Shown here: piece after piece, positions 8,772 to 17,135 of the stretch | How positions within the stretch are numbered: the stretch's first letter is position 1 | Layout: each line of letters opens with the position of its first letter | Assembly (NCBI RefSeq): GCF_042850945.1 | Contig: NZ_AP031496.1 | Span: 4,650,001 to 4,714,000 of the forward strand | Length of the DNA stretch: 64,000 nucleotides | Reading direction: 5' to 3' | From: Halioxenophilus aromaticivorans | GTDB taxonomy: Bacteria; Pseudomonadota; Gammaproteobacteria; Pseudomonadales; Cellvibrionaceae | Made by a program: the position numbers and the translations under genes | The notes under the pieces: model-generated | Told to the model about the DNA's origin: nothing | Database searches by the model: none | What the model saw: the letters and a program-made list of their open reading frames with translations, nothing else

Positions 8772-9611
8772 TTATTGGTTATCCAACACCAACAACCCGG
8801 CACCGGTATTGGAGATGGGCACATGGTAGTGCTTGTGAACCAGTTTTACCTGGGGCTGCAACGCGCCGCGCATCACTAACCACATAATGGTCTCAATGCC
8901 CTCGGTGCCGGCCTGGGCCATAATCTCATCGTTGCTAAATTGCGTGAGCCACTGTGGTTCGTTAATGATTTTCTCCATGCAATCGAGGTCGAACTCCACA
9001 TTAATTATGCCGGCTCGCTCACCCTGTAACTGATGCGACATACCGCCGGTACCCAACACCACCACTTTAAGGTCCTCTGGGTAGGATTCTATGGCCCGGC
9101 CTAAGGCATGACCCAGCTGCAAACACCGTTTGGCACTGGGCACTGGGTGCTGCACCGTATTTACCGCCAACGGAATGGTTTTAATGGGCCAGGGGTCACT
9201 GGTACCCCATAACGCTCGCAGCGGGTTGACAAAACCGTGGTCCACTTTTATTTCTTGGCAGGTGCAAATATCGAACTCTTGCTCAACCAGGCTCTCGGCA
9301 ATGTGCCAGGATAACTCTGCATCGCCGGTAAACGGTGCCACGGGTTTTAGCCCCCAGCCTTCGTCGGCGTTTTCGTAGCGATCTGCACAGCCAATGGCAA
9401 AGGTGGGTACTTTATCCAAAAAGAAATTAAGCCCGTGATCGTTGTACACCACAATGACCACATCCGGTTGGTTTTCCGCCAACCAAGCTTTGGCCGGTGC
9501 GTAACCATCAAAAAAGCGTTTCCAATAGGGCTCCTGAGTCAACCCCTGCTCTATGGCATTACCCACCGCCGGTATGTGAGAGCTGGTTAAACCTCCAATG
9601 ATCTTAGCCAT
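8772..9611 (-). CDS. ligB: Protocatechuate 4,5-dioxygenase beta subunit
   Basis: Catalytic subunit of a class III extradiol (LigB-type) dioxygenase that opens protocatechuate or a close analogue between C4 and C5. In 279 residues it keeps the expected iron ligands: His12 in SSHIP, the His of VYNDHGLNFF, and the Glu of GTEGIETIMWL. The catalytic His is in GTGGMSHQLQGERAG. The whole sequence follows the Sphingobium LigB pattern (PTFAIGCAD, DHGFVNPL, FPEDL-like and ISNTGAG segments). It overlaps the alpha-subunit gene by eight bases. Substrate could also be gallate or a methylated catecholic acid. Confidence 0.93.
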   Translation of the reverse strand: MAKIIGGLTSSHIPAVGNAIEQGLTQEPYWKRFFDGYAPAKAWLAENQPDVVIVVYNDHGLNFFLDKVPTFAIGCADRYENADEGWGLKPVAPFTGDAELSWHIAESLVEQEFDICTCQEIKVDHGFVNPLRALWGTSDPWPIKTIPLAVNTVQHPVPSAKRCLQLGHALGRAIESYPEDLKVVVLGTGGMSHQLQGERAGIINVEFDLDCMEKIINEPQWLTQFSNDEIMAQAGTEGIETIMWLVMRGALQPQVKLVHKHYHVPISNTGAGLLVLDNQ

Positions 9612-10005
9612 GCCAGTAGCCTCCTTTTGCTTCTAAAATTGACTCTAAACCCTGCCCTTTTTGCAATAAATTACGCTGAAATTCCTCGGTGCTGATGCCT
9701 TGAAAGGCGGCTCCAGCATCCTGCACCGAGACCCCTCGAGGCACCGCCATCTTGGCCAAGTAATAAATATTGGCACCCAGGCGAAGCATGCCGAGAAAAT
9801 CGTTGCTGAGCACCGCTTCGCGGTACACACCTTCAACGCCAAAGCGCTGGCAATAGGCCTCGGCGTCGGTTTCAAACGCTGTGCGATTTTCTGCATCGTT
9901 CAGTGAAAACAGCAGTTTGTTGATGGCGTAACTGGGGTGTGCGCGCCGGCCATCGAAGACATAGGTGCCGGGTATGTCGTTATATGGGTGTTGCTGCCAA
10001 GCCAT
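9604..10005 (-). CDS. ligA: Protocatechuate 4,5-dioxygenase alpha subunit
   Basis: Small helical subunit that covers the active site of LigB. It shows the LigA pattern: DIPGTYVFDGRRAHPSYAIN near the N terminus, then SLNDAENRTAF and a GANIYYLAKM helix, ending in AKGGY. The frame continues upstream to 10023, but the ATG at 10005-10003 has GGAGG (10010-10014) just in front and gives the usual length of 133 residues. It overlaps ligB by eight bases, so the subunits are co-translated. The divergent AraC-type gene is the likely regulator. Confidence 0.9.
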   Translation of the reverse strand: MAWQQHPYNDIPGTYVFDGRRAHPSYAINKLLFSLNDAENRTAFETDAEAYCQRFGVEGVYREAVLSNDFLGMLRLGANIYYLAKMAVPRGVSVQDAGAAFQGISTEEFQRNLLQKGQGLESILEAKGGYWHG

Positions 10006-10145
10006 GGAGCCTCCAAAACACAATGATTGAGTGAACTACGTGAACTGGCTTGTATATTACGCGCCTCAATCAGCCAAAAAATGGCCATATCAGGGTAATT
10101 TATTGTATATTTCGCAGATTCTCAGCCGACGAGAGACAGCCTCAG

Positions 10146-11039
10146 ATGGCCCCTACACATGCAGCTGACATACTCACCACAACTCTGTACGGGGAAAGTG
10201 ACGCCTGGCAAGGCATAGACGAGGTGCACTGTGAACCTCTGGTGGAGCGCAGCGCAAAACACGATTGGCAAATCGAGCCCCACCGTCATGTAAATTTGGT
10301 GCAGATTTTTTATCTCAGCCAGGGTGAATGTGAAGCCAGCATTGACGAGCAAAAAACGGTGCTGACGCCGGGCGCACTGGTTATTTTGCCGGAGCACAGC
10401 GTGCACGGGTTTCGCTGGCGCAAAGACTCCTACGGCTACGTGCTGATGATAACGCGTTCGCTGCTAACACGCATGGAACAAAACCTCGGCCCACAGCACT
10501 GGAGCCGCAACCAAGGCAGCGTGAGTTACAGCCCCAATCAACAGCCACTTATTGCCCAGGTATTTGCCCAATTGCTTGACGAGTACCGCCATCAACGCCC
10601 ACAACGCGCCATTATGTTGGAGGCAATCACCTTAAACTTAATGGTGTTAATTGATCGACTGCACAGCGAGCAGCATCGTACGGCCAGTAATTCAGCTAGC
10701 AAACTAAAACAACTAGAGCGCTTTATTGAATTGGTAGAGCATAATTTTCAACAACACCATCAGGTGAATTGGTACGCAGAAAAACTCGGCATCACCCCAG
10801 CCCACCTGAATAGCCTGTGCAAGCAAGAACAGCAACTGTCTGCGCTAAAACTTATTCACCAGCGAATTATGCAAGAGGCCCAACGACAGCTCATTTATTC
10901 TGGCAAAAGCGCCAGCACCGTGGCCAGCCTTCTTGGCTTTGAAGACCCTGCGTATTTTAATCGTTTTTTTACTCGCCTAGCCGGCAAATCACCGGGTAAT
11001 TATCGCAAACAATGGGCTCACAAAAACCAGCCCGAATAG
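10146..11039 (+). CDS. AraC-family regulator (PobR-like)
   Basis: A 297-residue activator with an N-terminal cupin sensor domain (HRHVNLVQIFYLSQGECEA, then LTPGALVILPEHSVHGFRW) and a C-terminal pair of helix-turn-helix motifs (about residues 200-290, ending GFEDPAYFNRFFTRLAGKSP). The layout matches PobR-type activators of aromatic catabolism. A TTG at 10050 opens the same frame, but the ATG at 10146 fits the family length better. It is divergent from ligAB with a shared 140-bp spacer, so it probably controls ligAB in response to an aromatic acid. That link is inferred from position. Confidence 0.87.
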   Translation: MAPTHAADILTTTLYGESDAWQGIDEVHCEPLVERSAKHDWQIEPHRHVNLVQIFYLSQGECEASIDEQKTVLTPGALVILPEHSVHGFRWRKDSYGYVLMITRSLLTRMEQNLGPQHWSRNQGSVSYSPNQQPLIAQVFAQLLDEYRHQRPQRAIMLEAITLNLMVLIDRLHSEQHRTASNSASKLKQLERFIELVEHNFQQHHQVNWYAEKLGITPAHLNSLCKQEQQLSALKLIHQRIMQEAQRQLIYSGKSASTVASLLGFEDPAYFNRFFTRLAGKSPGNYRKQWAHKNQPE

Positions 11040-11180
11040 AATATTAAACCTACCAAACTGAGCGGGACGGTTATTGACAAGCCAGACGGTTTAAGCCACC
11101 CTCGATGCGTTGCTTACCCGCATTAAAAAGCACGAGATCGAACACCAGCCGACGCACGCACAGTAAAACAGGGTTGTTTT

Positions 11181-12506
11181 ATGGAAGGGTCAAAGGTTGC
11201 AGGCAAGTGCATATTTCACTGCGAATTATCCGCGCCGCTGTATTATAGAATTAAAAGCGGTGCTGGCCGCCCTGTATATTCAGCATTGCTAATAAAAAAG
11301 ATCTTTAAATCAGACAAAGCGCTCAAGCATTGGTTTTTCACCCATAGCAAACGCTCTCCACGCCGTCCGGGTTTGGCCGCTGCGATTTTGATTTTATTGT
11401 TCAACACTGCTTTGTATTTTCCGCGAACAACAGCGGATACCTTGGCACAGATTAAGTCTTCAAATAACCTCAATATAGACCAGAGTGCCATTTCCATTTC
11501 CGGGTTGTCTTCCGGTGGGTTTATGGCGGTACAGTATCACCTTGCCCACTCTAGCGAATTAACTGGTGTTGCTTCTGTGGCCGGTGGCCCCTACCACTGC
11601 GCCGCAACACCGTCTTTTTTCTGTGACTACATGCTGTGGTTTTTACCCCGAGGAGTGTGCAACGCCAGCTACCGCTGCACCGCCACGGCGAAAAAATTAC
11701 TGCCGTTTGGCTTTTACATGGGCCCGCCCGATCACGAAGACTCGGTGGACTCCGCCCTAGCTCTAGCAGAGGCCGGGCTAATCGACCCGCTTAATGGCCT
11801 TAATAATGATCGCGTTTGGATTTTCACCAGTGGCCAGCCGAATAAAACCCCGCGGGATACCTTAGTTCCCCATGAAATAGCCGTGCAATTGAAAGATTTT
11901 TACCAAGCGTTGTACAACCAATCGGAGGCGGTTGAGGGTGGTGATTTAGTGTTTGTGGATTCGGTGCAAGCCGAACACAGCATGGTGATTGATGACCCCA
12001 CCCGTGACGATAATTGCGACGCCTTCGGCCACCCATTTATCGACGATTGCAGCTACAACACCGCGCAACAATTACTCGATCATCTCTACCCCAATAGCGT
12101 CAAACAATTAGCCACCAGCCAGGGCCAACTATTGAGTTTTGATCAGCAGGCTCTGCCCCAGGCCACCATGGCCGATACCGGCCATATTTATGTGCCTGCG
12201 GCCTGCCGGCAAACCACTTGCCCCTTGCACATAGCCCTGCACGGCTGCGGCCAAACTCAAACCATGATTGATGCAGCATTACCCGAGCCCGAGCGGTTAT
12301 ATTTTTATCGCGATACCGGCTACAACAGCTGGGCCGACACAGCCAACGTGGTTATGCTCTACCCGCAAGCCGCAGCCAGCGAAGACAATGAAAACGGCTG
12401 CTGGGATTGGTGGGGCTATAGCAGCGAAGACTTCCATAATCAAAGGGCGCCGCAAATCCTGAGTATTCGATCCATGGTACAGGCATTAACAGGGCCTGGT
12501 GACTGA
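11181..12506 (+). CDS. Secreted polyhydroxybutyrate-depolymerase-type esterase
   Basis: An alpha/beta hydrolase of the PHB depolymerase family, 441 residues from the first ATG. The lipase box is GLSSG (Ser110), followed by GGFMAVQYHLAH. IALHGCGQT is the oxyanion-type segment, and conserved Asp and His candidates lie in EHSMVIDDP and in NGCWDWWGY-adjacent sequence. Many Cys pairs suggest an exported, disulfide-bonded enzyme. A hydrophobic segment at about residues 63-80 looks like a signal peptide preceded by an unusually long N terminus, so the true start may be internal and non-ATG. It may act on extracellular or intracellular polyester; substrate unproven. Confidence 0.85.
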   Translation: MEGSKVAGKCIFHCELSAPLYYRIKSGAGRPVYSALLIKKIFKSDKALKHWFFTHSKRSPRRPGLAAAILILLFNTALYFPRTTADTLAQIKSSNNLNIDQSAISISGLSSGGFMAVQYHLAHSSELTGVASVAGGPYHCAATPSFFCDYMLWFLPRGVCNASYRCTATAKKLLPFGFYMGPPDHEDSVDSALALAEAGLIDPLNGLNNDRVWIFTSGQPNKTPRDTLVPHEIAVQLKDFYQALYNQSEAVEGGDLVFVDSVQAEHSMVIDDPTRDDNCDAFGHPFIDDCSYNTAQQLLDHLYPNSVKQLATSQGQLLSFDQQALPQATMADTGHIYVPAACRQTTCPLHIALHGCGQTQTMIDAALPEPERLYFYRDTGYNSWADTANVVMLYPQAAASEDNENGCWDWWGYSSEDFHNQRAPQILSIRSMVQALTGPGD

Positions 12507-12756
12507 TTACAAAGCAATTAACCATTGAGGTGCGTTTCACACACTAAGATTGCCACATTATTTTTACGGCAGGAGTCTAAGAACCGCCGGCCTAAAAGGC
12601 AGCTAATACCGGTAGCAATGTAAAATCGCGGCACTATTTATGAAATTTTGCTTTATTTAATGCGCAACATAAAGCATCTATTCGAATAGAGTATTACTAT
12701 GAACCTTAATAGGGAACACAGCCCACGGAAGCAACGGCGTACACGCAAAATCAGCT

Positions 12757-14013
12757 ATGGCTACAACCTCCAAAATTAACGGTCATTTCGTATCAGAGCG
12801 AAACAGCAAAAAAATTCACGTTTCTGAATTACAAATCGGCATGTGGATTTCCAAGCTCGATCGAGACTGGCTTGACACGCCATTCCTTATGCAAGGTTTT
12901 TTGGTTGAAACACCCGACGATATCGCTACCGTGGCCGAATTTTCTCAGTTCGTCTGGGTGGAGGCAGAAGAAGAGCAATGGGTGGATTACAACAACAAAG
13001 AAACCCTCAAGAAAAAATTCCGCGCAAAGACCTATATCAACCAAGTTAACGCCCAAACTGAAAATCGCAAAGTACTCGGTGTTTACCGCGAGGCTCGCCG
13101 AATCACCAAGTCCCTTCTCGATGAAGCCCGTTTCAGCTCAGTGATCAACGCCGAGACCGCCAAGCAAACCGTAGACGACTGCGTGCACAGCGTGATCCGT
13201 AATTCCGATGCACTGATGTGGTTGTCTAAAATTCGATCCAAGGACGAATACACCAGCGAGCACTGCCTAAATGTGTGTATTTTATCCATCGCTTTTGGCC
13301 GGCAGCTGGGTTACGAAGAGCAGGCGCTAAAAGATTTGGGTATGTGCGGCTTGTTGCACGACGTAGGAAAAATGAAAATCCCGCTGGAGATACTCAACAA
13401 GCCCGGCAAATTTACGCCCAACGAGGCGAAAATCATGAAAAGCCACTCAATTTTAGGCCGCAATATGCTTATGGCAGCGGGGACCAAGGTGGCTCAAGCC
13501 GTGGATGTGGCCTGGAGCCACCATGAGCAGATTAACGGCAAGGGCTACCCGCGGCGCCTGGAAGATCGCAACATTAGCCGCTACACACGTATTGTTTCCA
13601 TCGTCGATGCCTTCGACGCCATGACCGCAGACCGCTGTTACAGCAAAGCCAAAACCTCCACCCAGGCCTTAAAGATCATTTATCGTAACCGCGGTACCCA
13701 ATTTGATTCCGACTTGGCCGAGCAGTTTTTACGCTCGGTAGGCTTGTACCCACCAGGCACGTTAGTGGAGCTGAACAACGGTATGGCGGGTTTAGTCATT
13801 GAGACCAATCAAAAGTATCGCCACCTACCGAAAGTGATCATACTGCGCAACCAGCTCAAACAACGCGTTAAGGAAAAGATTCTCAACCTGGCACTCATTG
13901 AGCAGGGCCGGCTGTCCAACGACTTTCTCATCAAAGACGTTCACGTGGATGGCACTTTTGGCGTGAGCGTACGTGAATATCAAGAGCGAGGCCTGTTGTT
14001 TAGACACAAATAG
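12757..14013 (+). CDS. HD-GYP cyclic-di-GMP phosphodiesterase with DUF3391
   Basis: A 418-residue protein. Residues about 20-130 match the DUF3391 domain that often precedes HD-GYP (KKIHVSELQIGMWISKLDRDW). The HD-GYP domain follows: His170-region EHCLNVC, His201-Asp202 in LLHDVGKMKIP, the His255-His256-Glu257 triad, and Gly263-Tyr-Pro in GKGYPRRL. All metal ligands and the GYP signature are present, so it should hydrolyse c-di-GMP. There is no membrane segment or signal peptide. It stands alone on the plus strand. Confidence 0.92.
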   Translation: MATTSKINGHFVSERNSKKIHVSELQIGMWISKLDRDWLDTPFLMQGFLVETPDDIATVAEFSQFVWVEAEEEQWVDYNNKETLKKKFRAKTYINQVNAQTENRKVLGVYREARRITKSLLDEARFSSVINAETAKQTVDDCVHSVIRNSDALMWLSKIRSKDEYTSEHCLNVCILSIAFGRQLGYEEQALKDLGMCGLLHDVGKMKIPLEILNKPGKFTPNEAKIMKSHSILGRNMLMAAGTKVAQAVDVAWSHHEQINGKGYPRRLEDRNISRYTRIVSIVDAFDAMTADRCYSKAKTSTQALKIIYRNRGTQFDSDLAEQFLRSVGLYPPGTLVELNNGMAGLVIETNQKYRHLPKVIILRNQLKQRVKEKILNLALIEQGRLSNDFLIKDVHVDGTFGVSVREYQERGLLFRHK

Positions 14014-14257
14014 CATAGACATAGCAAGTTTAGGCATACATAGCTTGGACAACGCTAGTTCCAACAACGATAGCCCCGCGACTCATACCCCATAGCTAAC
14101 GCCATATTGTGTCTCTTTCTTTACCGCTCTTGCCCACATAATTTGACGCTCTTCGTCATATTTTTTTAAGCACACCGGCATTGCGCCGCCGACCCTGCGC
14201 TGATAACTTCTCGTTTTACCTACCTGCTGCGCCCGCAGCACAACTGAGTTATTTACT

Positions 14258-15448
14258 TTGTCTGCTGAACATACGTCGAATCGCTTTATTATTTTAGCGC
14301 TGGCCGTCGGTGGTTTTGCTATTGGCACCACCGAATTTGCCGCCATGAGCCTCGTGCCCGAATTTTCTCAAGACTTAGGGCTGAGCAAGCCCCAAGCCGG
14401 CCACGTGATCAGTGCCTACGCCCTGGGCGTGGTGCTGGGCGCCCCCATTCTGGCAGTACTGGGCGCACGCTTTACTAGCCGCCGGTTGCTAACCGCGTTT
14501 ATGGCGGTGTTCGCAGCCGGCAATGTGCTCTCGGCGTTGGCGGATAGCTACATCACCCTATTATTATCGCGGTTTTTAGCCGGCTTCCCCCACGGTGCCT
14601 TCTTTGGCGTGGCAGCCCTGCTGGCGGCCTCCCTAGTCCCTAGGCATAAGCGTTCGCAGGCCTTCGCCATGGTGCTTTTGGGGCTAACTATAGCCACGGT
14701 GGTGGGTGTACCCCTGGCTGCAACCATTGGCAAATGGGTCAGTTGGCGCTGGGTATTTGCCTTTGTAGCACTGTTGGCTTCCATTACCGCCACCTGTGTA
14801 TGGCTATTGGCCCCCAGTAATCACCGCACCGGCGGCAGCAATATATTGGCTGAGCTCAGTGCCCTAAAACGCGTGCAGGTTTGGCTATCGTTGCTGATTG
14901 GCGCGGTGGGTTTCGGTGGTTTGTTTGCGGTTTACACCTATTTGGCGTCTACGTTGATTGAGGTAACCCAGGCACAACCCATCGCCATCCCCATTGTGTT
15001 CGCTTGCTTTGGAATTGGCATGACCGCGGGCAATTTGCTGGCGGCTCGGGCCGGCGACATTGCGCTACTACCCACCATGGCCGGAACCATCGTGATTTGC
15101 ATCATATCTCTGGCGATTTACCCACTCACCACAGGCAATGTGTGGGCGCTTAGTGCCATCGTTATTTTGATCGGTGCCGGGGGTGGTTTATCCACGGTTC
15201 TGCAAACCCGGTTAATGGATGTGGCCGGTGAGGCTCAAACCCTGGCCGCCGCGCTAAACCACGCAGCGTTGAATTTCGCCAATGCGCTTGGCCCATGGCT
15301 GGCCGGCTGGGCCATCGCCTTTGGCGCCCCCTTGCCAATGACCGGCTGGGTAGGCTGCGCCCTGGCGGTGTGCGGTTTGCTACTGTTTTTTGTATCCGTG
15401 CAGCTAGAGAAATCCCATCCAAATACAGCTGCGGCCCTACCTTTGTAA
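14258..15448 (+). CDS. MFS transporter, DHA1 (AraJ/NepI-like) type
   Basis: A 396-residue twelve-helix efflux protein. Opening GGFAIGTTEFAAMSLVPEF and the GFPHGAFFGVAALLAASLVP motif are typical of the drug:H+ antiporter-1 group related to AraJ, YdhP and NepI, which export sugars, nucleosides or drugs. Substrate is not predictable. Translation apparently begins at a TTG (14258-14260), since the first membrane helix starts within a dozen residues and no ATG fits; the ribosome site is weak. Its 3' end was followed by the bidirectional terminator that the IS1182-type element later entered. Confidence 0.87.
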   Translation: MSAEHTSNRFIILALAVGGFAIGTTEFAAMSLVPEFSQDLGLSKPQAGHVISAYALGVVLGAPILAVLGARFTSRRLLTAFMAVFAAGNVLSALADSYITLLLSRFLAGFPHGAFFGVAALLAASLVPRHKRSQAFAMVLLGLTIATVVGVPLAATIGKWVSWRWVFAFVALLASITATCVWLLAPSNHRTGGSNILAELSALKRVQVWLSLLIGAVGFGGLFAVYTYLASTLIEVTQAQPIAIPIVFACFGIGMTAGNLLAARAGDIALLPTMAGTIVICIISLAIYPLTTGNVWALSAIVILIGAGGGLSTVLQTRLMDVAGEAQTLAAALNHAALNFANALGPWLAGWAIAFGAPLPMTGWVGCALAVCGLLLFFVSVQLEKSHPNTAAALPL

Positions 15449-15508
15449 TTAGTGTTAGCAGCTGGGGCTTGCCTTAGATTGCTAGCAAACCATCGCCTAT
15501 AAAACAAA

Positions 15509-15530
15509 ACACCCCGCAGCTGCGGGGTGT
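15509..15530 (+). repeat. 22-bp palindromic target duplication, left copy (terminator)
   Basis: A perfect 22-bp palindrome, ACACCCCGCAG followed by its complement, directly abuts the left end of the IS and is repeated exactly at 17110-17131. With the AAAACAAA tract before it, it is the left half of a terminator for the MFS gene. Confidence 0.9.
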
Positions 15531-17109
15531 CAGACTGCTGACAAAGCCCTAGCGCGTGCGCTGGGGCTTTGTTTTAATGGGGAATGCTTAAAGATCGCCC
15601 CCAAACCCAGTCATCGCTTGAGTTTGTCAGTATCGACGAGCTCGTTCCTCAAGATCACTTGTTGCGTAAGATCGAAGCCAAAGTGGATTTCAGTTTTATC
15701 CACGACTTGGTAAAAGAGTTTTACTGCGACAACAACGGTCGTCCCGCCCTAGACCCAACCCTGATGTTCAAATTGCTGTTCATTGGCTACCTATTTGGGG
15801 TTCGCAGTGAACGCCAATTGATTCGGGATGTTCAAGTGAACGTAGCCTATCGTTGGTTCCTGGGTCTTAGTCTGACCGATAAAGTGCCGGATCCATCCAC
15901 CCTCAGCCAAAACCGTATCCGACGGTTTAATGAATCTGATGTCTATCAGCAGATCTTTGATCAGATTGTGTTGCAAGCGATGAAGAAAAAACTGGTGGGA
16001 GGTCATACCTTTTACACAGATTCCACCCATCTCAAAGCCAATGCCAACAAAAATAAGCATGTAAAAGTAAAGGTGCAGGAAGAGCGTCAGGCTTACCTCG
16101 AAGCGCTCAATGATTCCATCGAAGAGGATAGAATCGCTCATGGAAAAAAGCCCTTAGCGCCGCAATCAGCGGCGCCCAAAGAGAAAGAGATTAAGCAGAG
16201 CACCACCGATCCTGAGAGCGGATATATGGTTCGAGACGACAAGCCACGAGGCTTCTTCTATCTTGATCACCGCACAGTGGATAGCCGTTGTAACATCATC
16301 ACCGATGTTCACGTAACCCCTGGAAATAAGCACGATTCCGTGCCTTATCTGCAGAGACTGGATCGCCAAGTTGAGCGCTTTGGGTTCGATATTGAAGCGG
16401 TTGGGTTGGACGCTGGTTACTTTACAACAGCGGTGTGTCATGGCCTGGAAGAGCGGGAGATCTACGCGGTCATGGGGTATCGTCGACCGACTCATAAAAA
16501 AGGATACTTCTATAAAAGAGAGTATGAGTACGACGAGAAGAAAGACGTTTATCGATGCCCAGAGGGTCAAGAACTTATTTACGCCACAACAGGTAGGGAT
16601 GGTTATCGACGTTACCACTCCGATCCAAATCTTTGTAAACAATGCCCTTCGTTAGACCGATGCACCAAAAACCGTGACAAGGTAAAAACGGTAACTCGAC
16701 ATGTTTGGGAAGACAGCAAAGAGCGCGTTAATGAGCATCGGTTAACGGAGGAAGGCAAACAGATTTACGCGCGCCGAAAAGAAACCGTCGAACGAAGCTT
16801 TGCTGATGCCAAGCAGTTACATAATTATCGCTATGCGCGATTTAGAGGGCAGAGCAAGGTTCAAGCACAATGCTTAATGGTCGCTGCTGCCCAAAATATG
16901 AAGAAGATTGCGCTAATGGCCTAAAAGGGCCATTTTATGTTCGATTATCCGTCAATAAAGCCCCAAATCGGCTCTTCAATGGCTCTAGGCGACTCAGAAG
17001 TGGGACTCTGCCATTACAAGCCCGAAATCTAGCAGAACCGTAAATCAGCCTGAGCAGACTCCCAAAATAGAAAACCCCGACTAAAAAGCCGGGGTTTATC
17101 AACGATCTG
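15531..17109 (+). mobile_element. Intact IS1182-family insertion sequence (1579 bp)
   Basis: The element begins CAGACTGCTGACAAAGCCC and ends with the imperfect inverse of it (CAGATCGTTGATAAACCCC read on the other strand, 14 of 19 identical). One transposase gene fills it. Each end also carries a terminator-like hairpin just inside the inverted repeat: about 15541-15575 (ACAAAGCCC/GGGCTTTGT arms) and about 17072-17098 (AAACCCCG-type/CGGGGTTT arms). The element is flanked by a 22-bp direct duplication of a palindromic terminator. An intact frame and ends indicate a recent or still active insertion. Confidence 0.9.
15584..16924 (+). CDS. IS1182-family DDE transposase
   Basis: A 446-residue transposase. 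The N-terminal DUF772-type region ([19 protein letters not shown], then [20 protein letters not shown]) is followed by a DDE catalytic core: Asp of [11 protein letters not shown], Asp of [11 protein letters not shown], and Glu of [17 protein letters not shown] Cys-rich insertion ([23 protein letters not shown]) before the last acidic residue is typical of the IS1182 group. The frame is complete. GGGGA lies close before the ATG. Confidence 0.95.
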   Translation: MLKDRPQTQSSLEFVSIDELVPQDHLLRKIEAKVDFSFIHDLVKEFYCDNNGRPALDPTLMFKLLFIGYLFGVRSERQLIRDVQVNVAYRWFLGLSLTDKVPDPSTLSQNRIRRFNESDVYQQIFDQIVLQAMKKKLVGGHTFYTDSTHLKANANKNKHVKVKVQEERQAYLEALNDSIEEDRIAHGKKPLAPQSAAPKEKEIKQSTTDPESGYMVRDDKPRGFFYLDHRTVDSRCNIITDVHVTPGNKHDSVPYLQRLDRQVERFGFDIEAVGLDAGYFTTAVCHGLEEREIYAVMGYRRPTHKKGYFYKREYEYDEKKDVYRCPEGQELIYATTGRDGYRRYHSDPNLCKQCPSLDRCTKNRDKVKTVTRHVWEDSKERVNEHRLTEEGKQIYARRKETVERSFADAKQLHNYRYARFRGQSKVQAQCLMVAAAQNMKKIALMA

Positions 17110-17131
17110 ACACCCCGCAGCTGCGGGGTGT
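17110..17131 (-). repeat. 22-bp palindromic target duplication, right copy (terminator)
   Basis: Exact second copy of the palindrome at 15509-15530, directly outside the right end of the IS. It is followed by TTTTG on the plus strand, and its minus-strand reading now ends the Calx-beta lipoprotein transcript. Confidence 0.9.
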
Positions 17132-17135
17132 TTTG

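Noticed and set aside
14083..14346. Minus-strand frame overlapping the MFS start
   Set aside because: It overlaps the N-terminal coding part of the MFS gene and has no protein-like composition. The MFS frame explains the region better.
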